Part shown: positions 1-7,800 of the stretch, piece after piece
Position numbering within the stretch: position 1 is the stretch's first letter
Layout: each line of letters starts with the position of its first letter
Assembly (NCBI GenBank): GCA_902782505.1
Contig: CACZNO010000050.1
Span: 1-10,339, forward strand
Source: an uncultured Erysipelotrichaceae bacterium
Lineage (GTDB): Bacteria > Bacillota_I > Bacilli_A > Erysipelotrichales > Erysipelotrichaceae
Reading direction: 5' to 3'
Length of the DNA stretch: 10,339 nt
Notes under the pieces: generated by a model
Told to the model about the DNA's origin: nothing
Database searches by the model: none
What the model saw: the letters and a program-made list of their open reading frames with translations, nothing else
Made by a program: the position numbers and the translations under genes

Positions 1-2742
1 GCGGGGCTCGACGCCAACAATATCCTTTACGTGAGGATGAAACCGCTGGAAGAGAAAGTCGTGCGCGATTATATTGAAAACTACGGGCACGGGGAACTGC
101 GGGGTCTTTTGTCGGATGAGAATATGCTGGTGCTGCTAAGAAATCCGATGCTGCTGACCATGTTCTGCCATTCCTTTGACGCGGAAGGCTACAATTTCCG
201 CATGGAAATCAGCCAGGCTTCCCTGACGCCGGGTGAACTGATCGAAAAGTGCGTGACCGCCCAGTTAAGAAAGACCAATTCCGTGCATCTGGACACGTTC
301 TTTGCGGTGATGTGCTTATTCCCGATGGCCATTGCGGAACTGTACTACACCGACCGTTTGTTCAACATGACGGTCAACCGCATTGATCTGACGAAGGCGG
401 TAATGAGCGTTTTAAAGGGGATGGACATCGATTCGCTCGAGGCGTTCTATCTTCTGGAATACGCGGATAAGTGGGGACTGGATGTCAACGCGGACGAAAT
501 GGATGAGCTGTTCAGATTCCTGCATGATCCCAAACCGCTGGAAGTCCGCAATCAAATGGCGTCGTTTGAAGAGATCCTGAGCGGCGTGCTGCAGTTTTTC
601 CATCCCGATACGGAACGTTCGCGGGTAGGCGGAGGGCTGTACCGGTTTGAACATCAGACGTCGCTGAACTGGTATATCTCCTACGGCATCTACAGGATGG
701 CGGATCTTTGGACGGACCGTTTCCGCGAAATTCTGGAAGTCCTGACAGAGAATATCGGCCTGGTATCCGACGATACGGACGATTTCGAAGAACAGGGCGA
801 ATTCATTTTCGATTTGATCCGGAACTCTTCGCGCGAAGAGGCATACCGGTTGTTCATAAAGAAACTGCACACCCGTCATTTCGCGTTAAAAACGCCGCGG
901 GTATACGATATCGCAACCGGGGGAATTTCCCTTTATGACAAACTGAAAGTCAGCGACGAGGACTATGCGAACGATGTCGCGACGTTCTGTTACTCGCTGT
1001 ATTCTCTGGATAAGAATACGCCGTCCGGCGTGAGCGAAGACGAGGTGCTGGAAATCTACGGAAACAAGCTTCGCGACGTATGGAAGAAGGCGGAGAAAAT
1101 CAAAGACGAGGAATTCCGCCGGGTCACCATGGCGAAAATCGACACGATTGAAGGCGCTTTGCGGCTCGGAAAACACCGTTTATACAAAAACAAGCACAAA
1201 GACAAAGATCCGGAAACGGTCCGGCAGCTGCGCTCGTTTGCGTCCGAGGCGGAGGAATTCCAGATGAAAGCCCTGAAGACACGCCAGGACGTTCTGGAAC
1301 ACGGGTCCGGCAGGTTCCGTAACGAGATGCGGTTTAGGATCGCGTATTCGTATACTTCTCTGGGTACCGCGCGCTTCCATCTGGCGGACTACGACAAATC
1401 CATCGCATACCATCAACTGGCCTGGGAACTTCGCGAAGCGCTGGCGGAAGATGAGGAGATGGACGAAGAATACCGGGACGATTCGCGCTTGCGGATGTCC
1501 ATCAATATCAACCGGATCAACGGGTCTCTTTTGATGCGCGGAAACGTCACGCCGGAAGTGCTGGAAGAGATTTTCCGGCGGGAAGAATATCTCGCAAGGG
1601 AAAACCGCATCGAAGCCGAAATGAAAAATCAGGTGAAAAACTTTGAAAAGGAAATCGCTTTGATCGGTTCGGACCGGAAACTTCTGGAACGGGCGAAGGA
1701 GGTGTACGCAAAGATCAGCGAGGCCTTTGCGCGCATGTTCGGATACCAAAGCGATCAATTGAAGACGATCGGGGAAAGTCTGGACAAGAAGTCTTCCGAG
1801 ATCCGCGAGGAGGAAATCCGTATGGCGCAGTTCGGAATCGACCGATTTTTCGCGTCGGAACCGTTTCAGAACATCGTAAAACTCTTCAATGACGGAAACG
1901 GGACAACCGATCCGGAGGAAATCGATCAAATCGCCGAACAATGGGATTACCGCCGGAAACTCGCTGCGGGCGGAGAACGTCAGGCTATCACCGAAGAAGA
2001 CGTGTTTGTGAAACCGCACAGCGAAGAACTGATCGCGTGGATCCGGGAACTCGGCATGATCGAGGAGAAGACCGAGCTGTATCCGGCGCCGGACTATGTG
2101 CTTCCGTTAGGAGGCTACGGACAGTCGAACTTAAGAAGATGCCAGGTGGCAAAAAAGACGTGCGACCGGTATCCGGACAAGGAGATTCTGGTGTGCGCAT
2201 TGTCGTCCCAGCGTAAAATCGATAAACAGGCGGAGTTTGACGCCATCCGGGATTTTGCGCCGGAAGCGAAAACAGAATTCGAGGAAATGGATTACGCCAT
2301 GCGGATCGCGTATGACCTGGAGCCGGCCGTAAAGCACGATACCTATAACGAGCCGGATACCAAGGAATACTGGGCGGCCTATACGTATGCGTCGAAGGAA
2401 GAAAACCGTACATACTACAACCTGAGCGCGCCCTGTTATGAAAAGACCAGAGCCAGAGCCAGTACGCTGGATACGTTTGTGCACTTCCTGAAGTGTTTTG
2501 ACGTGCCGAAGGGATCGAGGGTTTTCCTGTTGTCGACATCGTTATACGAGCCGTATCAATACTATTCGTTATTGCCGGAAGCGATTGAGTACGGGGTGAA
2601 GCTGTACTTCGTCGGAGGCGAATACAAGGGATACGAGGGAAGGCTTCTTGCGACCCTTTGTCTGCAGGATCTCAAAAGTGCGGTCGACGCGATGTGTAAG
2701 TTTTTGCAAAAGTATCCGAAAAATGTTGAAAATGTACAATAA
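1..2742 (+). CDS. NACHT/STAND-type NTPase with TPR-like region and DUF218/YdcF-like C-terminal module, 5' partial
   Basis: The frame is open from base 1, so the first Met at 31 is internal and the true start, with the Walker A/B motifs, lies upstream. Visible: 913 residues ending in TAA. Numbering from base 1, residues 45-55 carry the LLRNPMLLTMF signature that follows the ATPase core in NACHT proteins. Residues 214-225 (YRFEHQTSLNWY) match the 'F-x-H-x-[ST]-x-x-[DEN]-Y' motif near the end of the NACHT helical region. Residues about 444-480 read as a TPR-like repeat (AYSYTSLGTARFHLADYDKS), followed by charged helical, possibly coiled-coil sequence to about 690. The last ~215 residues form an alpha/beta module: GGYGQSNLRR (~704), TEFEEMDYAM (~758), RARASTLDTF (817-826), VFLLSTSLYEPYQ (from 841). 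This order resembles the DUF218/YdcF fold; I infer that from pattern memory only. No signal peptide or membrane segment is seen in the visible part, so it is probably cytoplasmic. STAND NTPases act as ligand-triggered switches in signalling or phage defence; the role here is unknown. Arg codons include many CGG, unlike the arc genes downstream. Confidence 0.8.
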   Translation, partial: AGLDANNILYVRMKPLEEKVVRDYIENYGHGELRGLLSDENMLVLLRNPMLLTMFCHSFDAEGYNFRMEISQASLTPGELIEKCVTAQLRKTNSVHLDTFFAVMCLFPMAIAELYYTDRLFNMTVNRIDLTKAVMSVLKGMDIDSLEAFYLLEYADKWGLDVNADEMDELFRFLHDPKPLEVRNQMASFEEILSGVLQFFHPDTERSRVGGGLYRFEHQTSLNWYISYGIYRMADLWTDRFREILEVLTENIGLVSDDTDDFEEQGEFIFDLIRNSSREEAYRLFIKKLHTRHFALKTPRVYDIATGGISLYDKLKVSDEDYANDVATFCYSLYSLDKNTPSGVSEDEVLEIYGNKLRDVWKKAEKIKDEEFRRVTMAKIDTIEGALRLGKHRLYKNKHKDKDPETVRQLRSFASEAEEFQMKALKTRQDVLEHGSGRFRNEMRFRIAYSYTSLGTARFHLADYDKSIAYHQLAWELREALAEDEEMDEEYRDDSRLRMSININRINGSLLMRGNVTPEVLEEIFRREEYLARENRIEAEMKNQVKNFEKEIALIGSDRKLLERAKEVYAKISEAFARMFGYQSDQLKTIGESLDKKSSEIREEEIRMAQFGIDRFFASEPFQNIVKLFNDGNGTTDPEEIDQIAEQWDYRRKLAAGGERQAITEEDVFVKPHSEELIAWIRELGMIEEKTELYPAPDYVLPLGGYGQSNLRRCQVAKKTCDRYPDKEILVCALSSQRKIDKQAEFDAIRDFAPEAKTEFEEMDYAMRIAYDLEPAVKHDTYNEPDTKEYWAAYTYASKEENRTYYNLSAPCYEKTRARASTLDTFVHFLKCFDVPKGSRVFLLSTSLYEPYQYYSLLPEAIEYGVKLYFVGGEYKGYEGRLLATLCLQDLKSAVDAMCKFLQKYPKNVENVQ

Positions 2743-2771
2743 AACAATTGTTACATCGGTGTAGAAATGAT

Positions 2772-2812
2772 AAAAAACCGTTTATTTGAAACAAAAATGA
2801 CGGTTTTTTTAT
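2772..2812 (+). terminator. Intrinsic terminator after the NACHT gene (possibly bidirectional)
   Basis: Arms AAAAAACCGT (2772-2781) and ACGGTTTTTT (2800-2809) are exact reverse complements around an 18-base loop, about 30 bases after the stop codon, and the 3' arm runs into a T-rich tail (T 2804-2810). The 5' A-run mirrors the 3' T-run, so it could also work on the opposite strand. The stem is short on GC (only CCG/CGG), so its strength is uncertain. It separates the NACHT gene from the arc operon. Confidence 0.7.
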
Positions 2813-2867
2813 TTATCATAATCATACAAGAAAAAGGTAGCGTTTCTTCCAACGGAGCACGTGATTA

Positions 2868-2881
2868 TTGATTACAATAAA
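2868..2881 (+). promoter_or_regulatory. FNR/CRP-family-like operator upstream of arcA
   Basis: TTGAT-TACA-ATAAA matches the FNR box TTGAT-N4-ATCAA at 9 of 10 positions. Crp/Fnr-family activators (ArcR, Flp) are known to switch on arc operons in several Firmicutes. The site is centred near 2874.5. If the weak -10-like TACATT at 2900-2905 is used (start near 2912), the site would sit about -38, near the class II activator position, which would explain the lack of a good -35. It overlaps AATAAAAAT (2876-2884), which resembles the core of the B. subtilis ArgR box, so ArgR is an alternative reader. The leader is AT-rich, so chance matches are possible. Confidence 0.3.
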
Positions 2882-2889
2882 AATGAGGT

Positions 2890-2903
2890 TGTAACCGTTT
2901 ACA
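2890..2903 (+). promoter_or_regulatory. CcpA catabolite-responsive element (cre) of the arc operon
   Basis: TGTAACCGTTTACA matches the cre consensus TGWAANCGNTNWCA at every fixed position and is a near-palindrome around the central CG. It ends 45 bases before the arcA start and overlaps a weak -10-like TACATT (2900-2905). Bound CcpA there would block transcription. CcpA repression of arc operons by preferred sugars is established in streptococci and other Firmicutes, so the placement fits. Confidence 0.65.
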
Positions 2904-2948
2904 TTTTCGCGTGATGAAACGGAACCCATTATAATCAGGAGGCAAAAC

Positions 2949-4181
2949 ATGAAAGGTATTAATGTTCGCAGCGAAATCAAGCCTTTAAAGAAGGTATTGC
3001 TGCACCGCCCGGGGCGGGAATTGTTGAACCTGGTGCCGGATCGTCTTCCGGAACTGCTGTTCGATGATATTCCGTTCCTTCGTGTCGCGCAGGAAGAACA
3101 TGACGCATTCGCGCAGGTTCTCCGCGACAATGGAGTAGAAGTTGTATATCTGGAAGATTTGATGACCGATGTTCTGAAGCTCAATCCGAAGCTGGTTGAA
3201 CCGTTTATCTACCAGTGGCTGGAAGAAGGCAACATCAAGACCAAGAAGTGGCAGGATAAGTGCTACGAGTACCTGATCAATAATTTTGAAGGGAAAGCAC
3301 TTGTCGAAAAGACGATGGAAGGTATCACGCTGCGTGAAATGGGCGAGGACTTCTCCGCGTTCAGTTTACAGGATATGATCGCACCGAACGACGACTTAGT
3401 CGTTGACCCGATGCCGAACCTGTACTTCACGCGTGACCCGTTTGCGTCCGTCGGAAAAGGCGTCTTCTTACATAAGATGCACTTCCCGACCCGCTGCCGT
3501 GAAACGCTGTATGCGGACTACATCTTCAAGTATCATCCGGATTTTGAAGGACAGGTCACACGTTACTATGACCGCGATGCACACGCGAGCATCGAAGGCG
3601 GCGACGTTCTGAACCTTTCCGAAAGCGTGGTTGCGATCGGTATTTCGCAGCGTACGAGCCCGGATGCGATTGAAATCGCAGCCCGTAATCTGTTCAGCGA
3701 TCCGGATTGCAAGGTTCGCACCGTCTTAGCGTTCAACATCCCGGTATCCCGTGCGTTCATGCACCTGGATACAGTCTTCACACAGATCGATGTTGACAAG
3801 TACACGGTACATCCGGCGATCCTGGGTCCGTTAACCGTATTCGAAATCACTCCGAAGAAGGGCAACCCGCAGCATCTGAATATCCGCCGCGTGGATTCCA
3901 GCCTGGAAGCGATTCTCGAAAAGTACACCGGTATTGACCGCGTTCAGCTGATCAACTGCGGCGGCGACGATCCGATTGCTTCGGCGAGAGAACAGTGGAA
4001 CGACGGTTCCAATACGCTGGCGATCGCTCCGAACAAGATCGTTGTTTACCAGAGAAACGATGTTACGAATCCGATCCTGCGTGCGGCAGGTGTCGAAGTT
4101 CTCGAAATCCCGAGTGCGGAATTATCGAGAGGACGCGGCGGGCCAAGATGTATGTCCATGCCGTTAATCAGAGCTGATTAA
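2949..4181 (+). CDS. arcA: Arginine deiminase
   Basis: Hydrolyses L-arginine to L-citrulline and ammonia in the cytoplasm, the first step of the ADI pathway. At 410 residues it has full family length. The guanidine-modifying enzyme catalytic set is complete: Asp163 in FTRDP, Glu216 in IEGGD, His272 and Asp274 in MHLD, and the nucleophile Cys401 in [12 protein letters not shown] near the C-terminus. The N-terminus ([19 protein letters not shown]) is typical of ADI. The ATG is fixed by AGGAGG at 2937-2942, six bases upstream. It is first in the operon, 24 bases before arcB, and follows the cre and FNR-like sites. Arg codons in the arc genes are mainly CGT/CGC/AGA, suggesting high expression. 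Cytoplasmic; no signal peptide. Confidence 0.97.
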   Translation: MKGINVRSEIKPLKKVLLHRPGRELLNLVPDRLPELLFDDIPFLRVAQEEHDAFAQVLRDNGVEVVYLEDLMTDVLKLNPKLVEPFIYQWLEEGNIKTKKWQDKCYEYLINNFEGKALVEKTMEGITLREMGEDFSAFSLQDMIAPNDDLVVDPMPNLYFTRDPFASVGKGVFLHKMHFPTRCRETLYADYIFKYHPDFEGQVTRYYDRDAHASIEGGDVLNLSESVVAIGISQRTSPDAIEIAARNLFSDPDCKVRTVLAFNIPVSRAFMHLDTVFTQIDVDKYTVHPAILGPLTVFEITPKKGNPQHLNIRRVDSSLEAILEKYTGIDRVQLINCGGDDPIASAREQWNDGSNTLAIAPNKIVVYQRNDVTNPILRAAGVEVLEIPSAELSRGRGGPRCMSMPLIRAD

Positions 4182-4205
4182 TAACACTAGTAAAGGAGAA
4201 AACAA

Positions 4206-5198
4206 ATGGGTGTTAATGTAAGAGGAAGAAGTTTCCTGACTTTATTGGATTTCACACCGGCGGAAATCAACTATTTCATGGATCTGGCGGCGGAATTCAA
4301 ACGTTTAAAAGCGAACGGCGTTGACCACAGCTTCTTAAAGGGCAAACAGGTCGTATTACTGTTCGAAAAGACCTCGACCAGAACTCGCTGCTCGTTCGAA
4401 GTAGGCGCACGTGACCTGGGCATGGGTGTTACGTTCCTGGATCCGGGATCTTCCCAGATGGGCAAGAAGGAATCCCTGGAAGACACCGCAAAAGTATTGG
4501 GCAAACTGTATGACGGTATCGAATACAGAGGCTTCAAACAGAGCGTTGTTCAGGATCTGGCGAAGTATTCGGGCGTTCCGGTATGGAACGGCTTAACCGA
4601 TGATTTCCATCCGACGCAGATGCTGGCGGATATCCTCACCGTTAAAGAAGAATTCGGTGATGTCCGCGGCAAGAAGCTGACCTTCTTCGGTGACGCGCGT
4701 AACAACGTCGCGAACTCCTTAATGGTCATCTGCTCCAAGTTGGGTATGACCTTCTGCGCATGCGGTCCGAAGGATCTGTGGCCGAAGGAAGAATTAGTCA
4801 AACAGTGCAAGGCGATCGCGAAAGAAACCGGCGGCAAGATCGAACTGACCGACGATGTCAAGAAGGGCGCGAAAGACTGCGACGTCGTCTATACCGATAT
4901 CTGGGTATCCATGGGCGAACCGGAAGAATTATGGGCGAAGCGTATTGAATTATTACGTCCGTATCAGGTCAACAAGGAATTAATGGCAATGGCAAATCCG
5001 AAAGCGATCTTCTTACATTGCTTACCGTCCTTCCATGACCGCAATACGACCATCGGCGAAGACATTTACCAGAAGTTCGGTTTACCGGCAATGGAAGTCA
5101 CCGACGACGTATTCTTAGGCAAACAGGCACGCCAGTTTGAAGAAGCGGAAAACCGCATGCACACCATCAAGGCGGTCATGTACGCTACACTGAAATAG
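4206..5198 (+). CDS. arcB: Ornithine carbamoyltransferase, probably the catabolic form
   Basis: Converts citrulline plus phosphate to ornithine and carbamoyl phosphate when run in the catabolic direction, the second ADI step. It has 330 residues, the usual length. Visible motifs are the carbamoyl-phosphate loop STRTR (57-61), HPTQ (135-138), the FGDARNN segment (161-167) that starts the second domain, the ornithine-side residues Asp231 and SMGE (235-238), and the HCLP loop (271-274) with the reactive Cys272. The start follows AAAGGAG (4192-4198) with a seven-base spacer. Sequence alone does not separate catabolic ArcB from biosynthetic ArgF; the position between arcA and arcC makes the catabolic role likely. 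The arcC gene follows after 13 bases. Confidence 0.96.
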   Translation: MGVNVRGRSFLTLLDFTPAEINYFMDLAAEFKRLKANGVDHSFLKGKQVVLLFEKTSTRTRCSFEVGARDLGMGVTFLDPGSSQMGKKESLEDTAKVLGKLYDGIEYRGFKQSVVQDLAKYSGVPVWNGLTDDFHPTQMLADILTVKEEFGDVRGKKLTFFGDARNNVANSLMVICSKLGMTFCACGPKDLWPKEELVKQCKAIAKETGGKIELTDDVKKGAKDCDVVYTDIWVSMGEPEELWAKRIELLRPYQVNKELMAMANPKAIFLHCLPSFHDRNTTIGEDIYQKFGLPAMEVTDDVFLGKQARQFEEAENRMHTIKAVMYATLK

Positions 5199-5211
5199 TC
5201 AGGACAGTCAC

Positions 5212-6150
5212 ATGAACAAAAGATTGGTTATCGCATTAGGCGGCAACGCTCTGGGAAACAATGCCGAAGAACAGCTGGAACTCGTTAAGGGAACCGCGAA
5301 GACGATCGTGGATCTCTCCGAGCGCGGCTATGACATCATCGTAGGTCACGGCAACGGTCCGCAGGTTGGTATGATCAACCTGGCGATGGAATTCTCCGCG
5401 AATAACGGCGGGAAGACTCCGTATATGCCGTTCCCGGAATGCGGCGCGATGTCCCAGGGTTACATCGGTTATCACTTACAGCAGGCAATTCAGCAGGAAT
5501 TGCATGAAAGAGGCATCGACAAGGAATGCGCAACCGTCGTTACGCAGGTCGTCGTCGATGAAAATGACCCGGGCTTCCAGCATCCGACCAAACCGGTAGG
5601 AAGCTTCTACAGCAAGGAAGACGCGGAAAGAATCGCGGAAGAAAAAGGCTTCACCTTCGTGGAAGACGCAGGCCGCGGTTACAGACGTGTTGTACCGTCC
5701 CCGATCCCGCAGAGAATCGTGGAATTGAACGTTGTGGAAAAATTAGTCCAGGCAGGCGTGATCGTCATTACGGTAGGCGGCGGCGGAATCCCGGTTGTTG
5801 AAACCGAAAAAGGTCTCAAGGGTGTCGCGGCGGTTATCGATAAGGACCGCGCAAGTTCCTTACTGGCGAGAAACATGCACGCGGATATGCTGGTCATTCT
5901 GACCGCGGTTGACCGTGTCTGCATCAACTACAACAAGCCGGATCAGAAGGAACTGGCGAGCATGACGCTGGAAGAATGCGCGAAGTACGAGGCAGAAGGC
6001 CAGTTCGCGCCGGGCAGCATGCTGCCGAAAGTCCAGTCCTGCGCAGAGTTCGTTCGCAAGAATGAACACGGCGGAGAAGCATTGATTACTTCTCTTTCCA
6101 GAGCAGCGGAAGCTTTGGAAGGCAAGACCGGAACGATTATTCGCAAATAA
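5212..6150 (+). CDS. arcC: Carbamate kinase
   Basis: Transfers phosphate from carbamoyl phosphate to ADP, giving ATP plus carbamate (which breaks down to ammonia and CO2); this is the energy-yielding step of the ADI pathway. It has 312 residues, normal for the amino acid kinase family. Motifs seen: nucleotide-binding ALGGNALG (8-15), GHGNGPQVG (45-53), the PTKPVGSFY segment (~125-133) of the carbamate kinase lid region, VGGGGIPV (~194-201), the DKD triad (~209-211), and FAPGSMLPKV (~265-274). The start is preceded by a modest AGGA (5201-5204), and only 13 bases separate it from the arcB stop, so the two are probably translationally linked. A strong hairpin follows the stop. Confidence 0.96.
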   Translation: MNKRLVIALGGNALGNNAEEQLELVKGTAKTIVDLSERGYDIIVGHGNGPQVGMINLAMEFSANNGGKTPYMPFPECGAMSQGYIGYHLQQAIQQELHERGIDKECATVVTQVVVDENDPGFQHPTKPVGSFYSKEDAERIAEEKGFTFVEDAGRGYRRVVPSPIPQRIVELNVVEKLVQAGVIVITVGGGGIPVVETEKGLKGVAAVIDKDRASSLLARNMHADMLVILTAVDRVCINYNKPDQKELASMTLEECAKYEAEGQFAPGSMLPKVQSCAEFVRKNEHGGEALITSLSRAAEALEGKTGTIIRK

Positions 6151-6159
6151 TTCCGACAT

Positions 6160-6206
6160 AACGGATTTCCTCCCCGTCTGATTACGCCGGGGAGGAGACG
6201 ACCGTT
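6160..6206 (+). other. Strong intercistronic RNA hairpin between arcC and the transporter
   Basis: CCTCCCCG (6169-6176) and CGGGGAGG (6188-6195) form a perfect GC-rich 8-bp stem with an 11-base loop. Flanking pairs (T6168-A6196 and, beyond an internal loop, AACGG 6160-6164 with CCGTT 6202-6206) lengthen it. No U-run follows, so it is not a standard intrinsic terminator. It lies in the 104-base gap between arcC and the next start, the only long gap inside the operon. It may act as an mRNA 3'-end stabiliser, a processing site or a partial terminator that lowers transporter expression; which one is inference. Confidence 0.55.
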
Positions 6207-6254
6207 TCCGAAGAAGTGTATACTTGTTCAAGGGAAAAATCAAAGGAGATAAAA

Positions 6255-7697
6255 ATGAGTACTACAAAGAAAAGAAAAAGCTTAGGTACATTCGGTATTC
6301 TGCTGTGTGTACTTCTGCTTGTTGCGGCGGTTTCCTGGTTAGTAGCCGGTAAACCGTACACGGATGCAGAAGGCGTTGAACAGGCTGTTCACGGCGCTAC
6401 ACTGCATGACATCTTGATGGCACCGATCAATGGCTTCCATGATGCCGGCGATGTTATCGGATTCGTATTCTGCTTAGGTGCCTTCCTGGCAATCGTCAAC
6501 AAGACCGGTGCTCTTGAAGCCGGTATCCAGGCGTTGGTCAAGAAACTGCATGGCAGAGAGTTAGTTCTGATCCCGATCCTGATGTTCGTCTTCTCGATCG
6601 GCGGAACCACGTATGGTATGTGCGAAGAAACTGTTGGTTTCTACATTCTGTTAGCTTCCACGATGCTGGCGGCAGGCTTGGACCCGATGGTCGGCGCGGC
6701 AGTTGTTCTGTTAGGCGCAGGCGTCGGTGTTCTCGGTTCCACGATCAACCCGTTTGCGACCGGTGCGGCAGTAGCGGCGGCAGGCGTAGATGTCAACATG
6801 GGTAAAGTTTACCTGCTGGGTATCATCCTGTGGTTGGGTTCCTATGCCATCGCGACCTGGTTCGTATTACAGTATGCGAAGAAGATCAAAGCCGGCAAGG
6901 GTTCCATCTTAACCAAGGAACAGCTGGAAGAATGCCAGGAAGCTTACGGCGGATCGGCAGATAAGAACGATGTCAAACTGACCGGCAAACAGAAAGCTGT
7001 TTTATGGATCTTCGGCGCTACCTTCGTCATCATGATCTTCGGATTCATTCCGTGGATGGATTTACTGGGAGAAGAAAAAGGTCTGGCTCTGTTCGGATGG
7101 TCTGAATTCCTGACCGGAAATCCGTTTGGCTGGTGGTGGTTCGATGACGCGGCTACATGGTTCATCATCATGGGTCTGATCATCGGCTTGATCGGCATGG
7201 AAAACAAGGGCGAAATGTCCAAGACCGTCTGCGCGGGTGTTGCGGATATGGTTTCCGTTAACCTGGTTATCGCATTAGCGCGTGCTACTTCCGTATTAAT
7301 GGCTACGACAGGCTTAGGCAACTGGCTGGTTGAAGCTTCCGTTACCGCATTATCCAAATCGGGTATGTCGGCTCCGGTGTTCGGCTTCTTGGATTACCTG
7401 TTACACTTAGGCTTATCGTTCTTAGTACCGTCCTCTTCGGGTTTGGCAGGTCTGTCCTCTCCGATCGTTTCCCCGATCGTTTCGGGTATGAACTGGTCCG
7501 TAGAAACCTCGATCATGATCCTGGTTGCGGCGAACGGCTTAATCAACCTGTTCACCCCGACCTGCGGAGCGATCATGGGCGGTTTGGCGTTGGCAAGAAT
7601 CCCGTGGGCTACCTGGGTGAAATGGGCTTGGAAAGTCATTCTCATCATCGGTATCTTCGCGGCAGTCGTCTTAGTCGGCGGTATGATACTGTTATAG
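6255..7697 (+). CDS. arcD: YfcC/DcuC-family membrane carrier, probable arginine/ornithine exchanger
   Basis: A 480-residue polytopic membrane protein of the YfcC / C4-dicarboxylate anaerobic carrier family. Visible family marks: a first membrane helix at ~11-31, FSIGGTTYGMCEET (113-126), GSTINPFATG (161-170), FLVPSSSGLAGLSSPI (389-404) and NLFTPTCGAIMGGL (431-444). About 11-13 hydrophobic segments can be picked out, split by a charged cytoplasmic-looking loop at ~208-247. The ATG at 6255 is chosen over the in-frame GTG at 6216 because AAAGGAG (6242-6248) precedes it at the right spacing. In streptococci the ArcD exchanger belongs to this family rather than to the Pseudomonas-type APC family. 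Position after arcABC and before the terminator supports arginine uptake with ornithine release. Another amino acid or peptide substrate is possible; family membership is firmer than the substrate. Confidence 0.85.
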   Translation: MSTTKKRKSLGTFGILLCVLLLVAAVSWLVAGKPYTDAEGVEQAVHGATLHDILMAPINGFHDAGDVIGFVFCLGAFLAIVNKTGALEAGIQALVKKLHGRELVLIPILMFVFSIGGTTYGMCEETVGFYILLASTMLAAGLDPMVGAAVVLLGAGVGVLGSTINPFATGAAVAAAGVDVNMGKVYLLGIILWLGSYAIATWFVLQYAKKIKAGKGSILTKEQLEECQEAYGGSADKNDVKLTGKQKAVLWIFGATFVIMIFGFIPWMDLLGEEKGLALFGWSEFLTGNPFGWWWFDDAATWFIIMGLIIGLIGMENKGEMSKTVCAGVADMVSVNLVIALARATSVLMATTGLGNWLVEASVTALSKSGMSAPVFGFLDYLLHLGLSFLVPSSSGLAGLSSPIVSPIVSGMNWSVETSIMILVAANGLINLFTPTCGAIMGGLALARIPWATWVKWAWKVILIIGIFAAVVLVGGMILL

Positions 7698-7727
7698 TCT
7701 GCAGTTCTATAATTCTATCCCTTTACA

Positions 7728-7767
7728 GTGCCGTTTGTGGTTACACAGACGGCACACTTTTTATTTT
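7728..7767 (+). terminator. Intrinsic terminator of the arc operon
   Basis: GTGCCGTTTGTG (7728-7739) pairs along its whole length with CACAGACGGCAC (7744-7755), with one G-U pair, across a four-base GTTA loop. A T-rich tail (7758-7767) follows. This is a textbook intrinsic terminator 30 bases after the transporter stop. It marks the end of the arc transcript and separates it from the regulator gene. Confidence 0.92.
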
Positions 7768-7776
7768 GAAAAGGGG

Positions 7777-7782
7777 TATAAT
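7777..7782 (+). promoter_or_regulatory. Candidate -10 element for the regulator operon
   Basis: TATAAT is an exact consensus -10 hexamer just after the arc terminator. No good -35 is seen 16-18 bases upstream, where the terminator tail lies. Transcription would start near 7789, leaving a leader of only about 12 bases that would barely include the ribosome site AAGGAG (7790-7795). The hexamer is real; its use as a promoter is uncertain. Confidence 0.35.
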
Positions 7783-7800
7783 GAATAAAAAGGAGATGCC

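Noticed and set aside
1180..2019. 279-codon open frame on the minus strand
   Set aside because: It lies wholly inside the NACHT gene, has low-complexity Phe/Arg-rich composition typical of an antisense shadow, shows no recognised domain, and has no gene-like context.
2930..2935. TATAAT as the arcA promoter -10
   Set aside because: It sits two bases before the AGGAGG ribosome site. A start about seven bases downstream would remove that site from the RNA, and no -35 is seen 16-18 bases upstream.
2822..3184. 120-codon minus-strand frame over the arcA leader and 5' end
   Set aside because: Ser/Arg-rich translation with no recognisable domain. It is antisense to the well-supported arcA and would occupy its regulatory region.
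6216..6254. GTG at 6216 as the transporter start, adding 13 residues
   Set aside because: It has no ribosome site, while ATG at 6255 has AAAGGAG at proper spacing. The added residues are encoded by the ribosome-site region itself.
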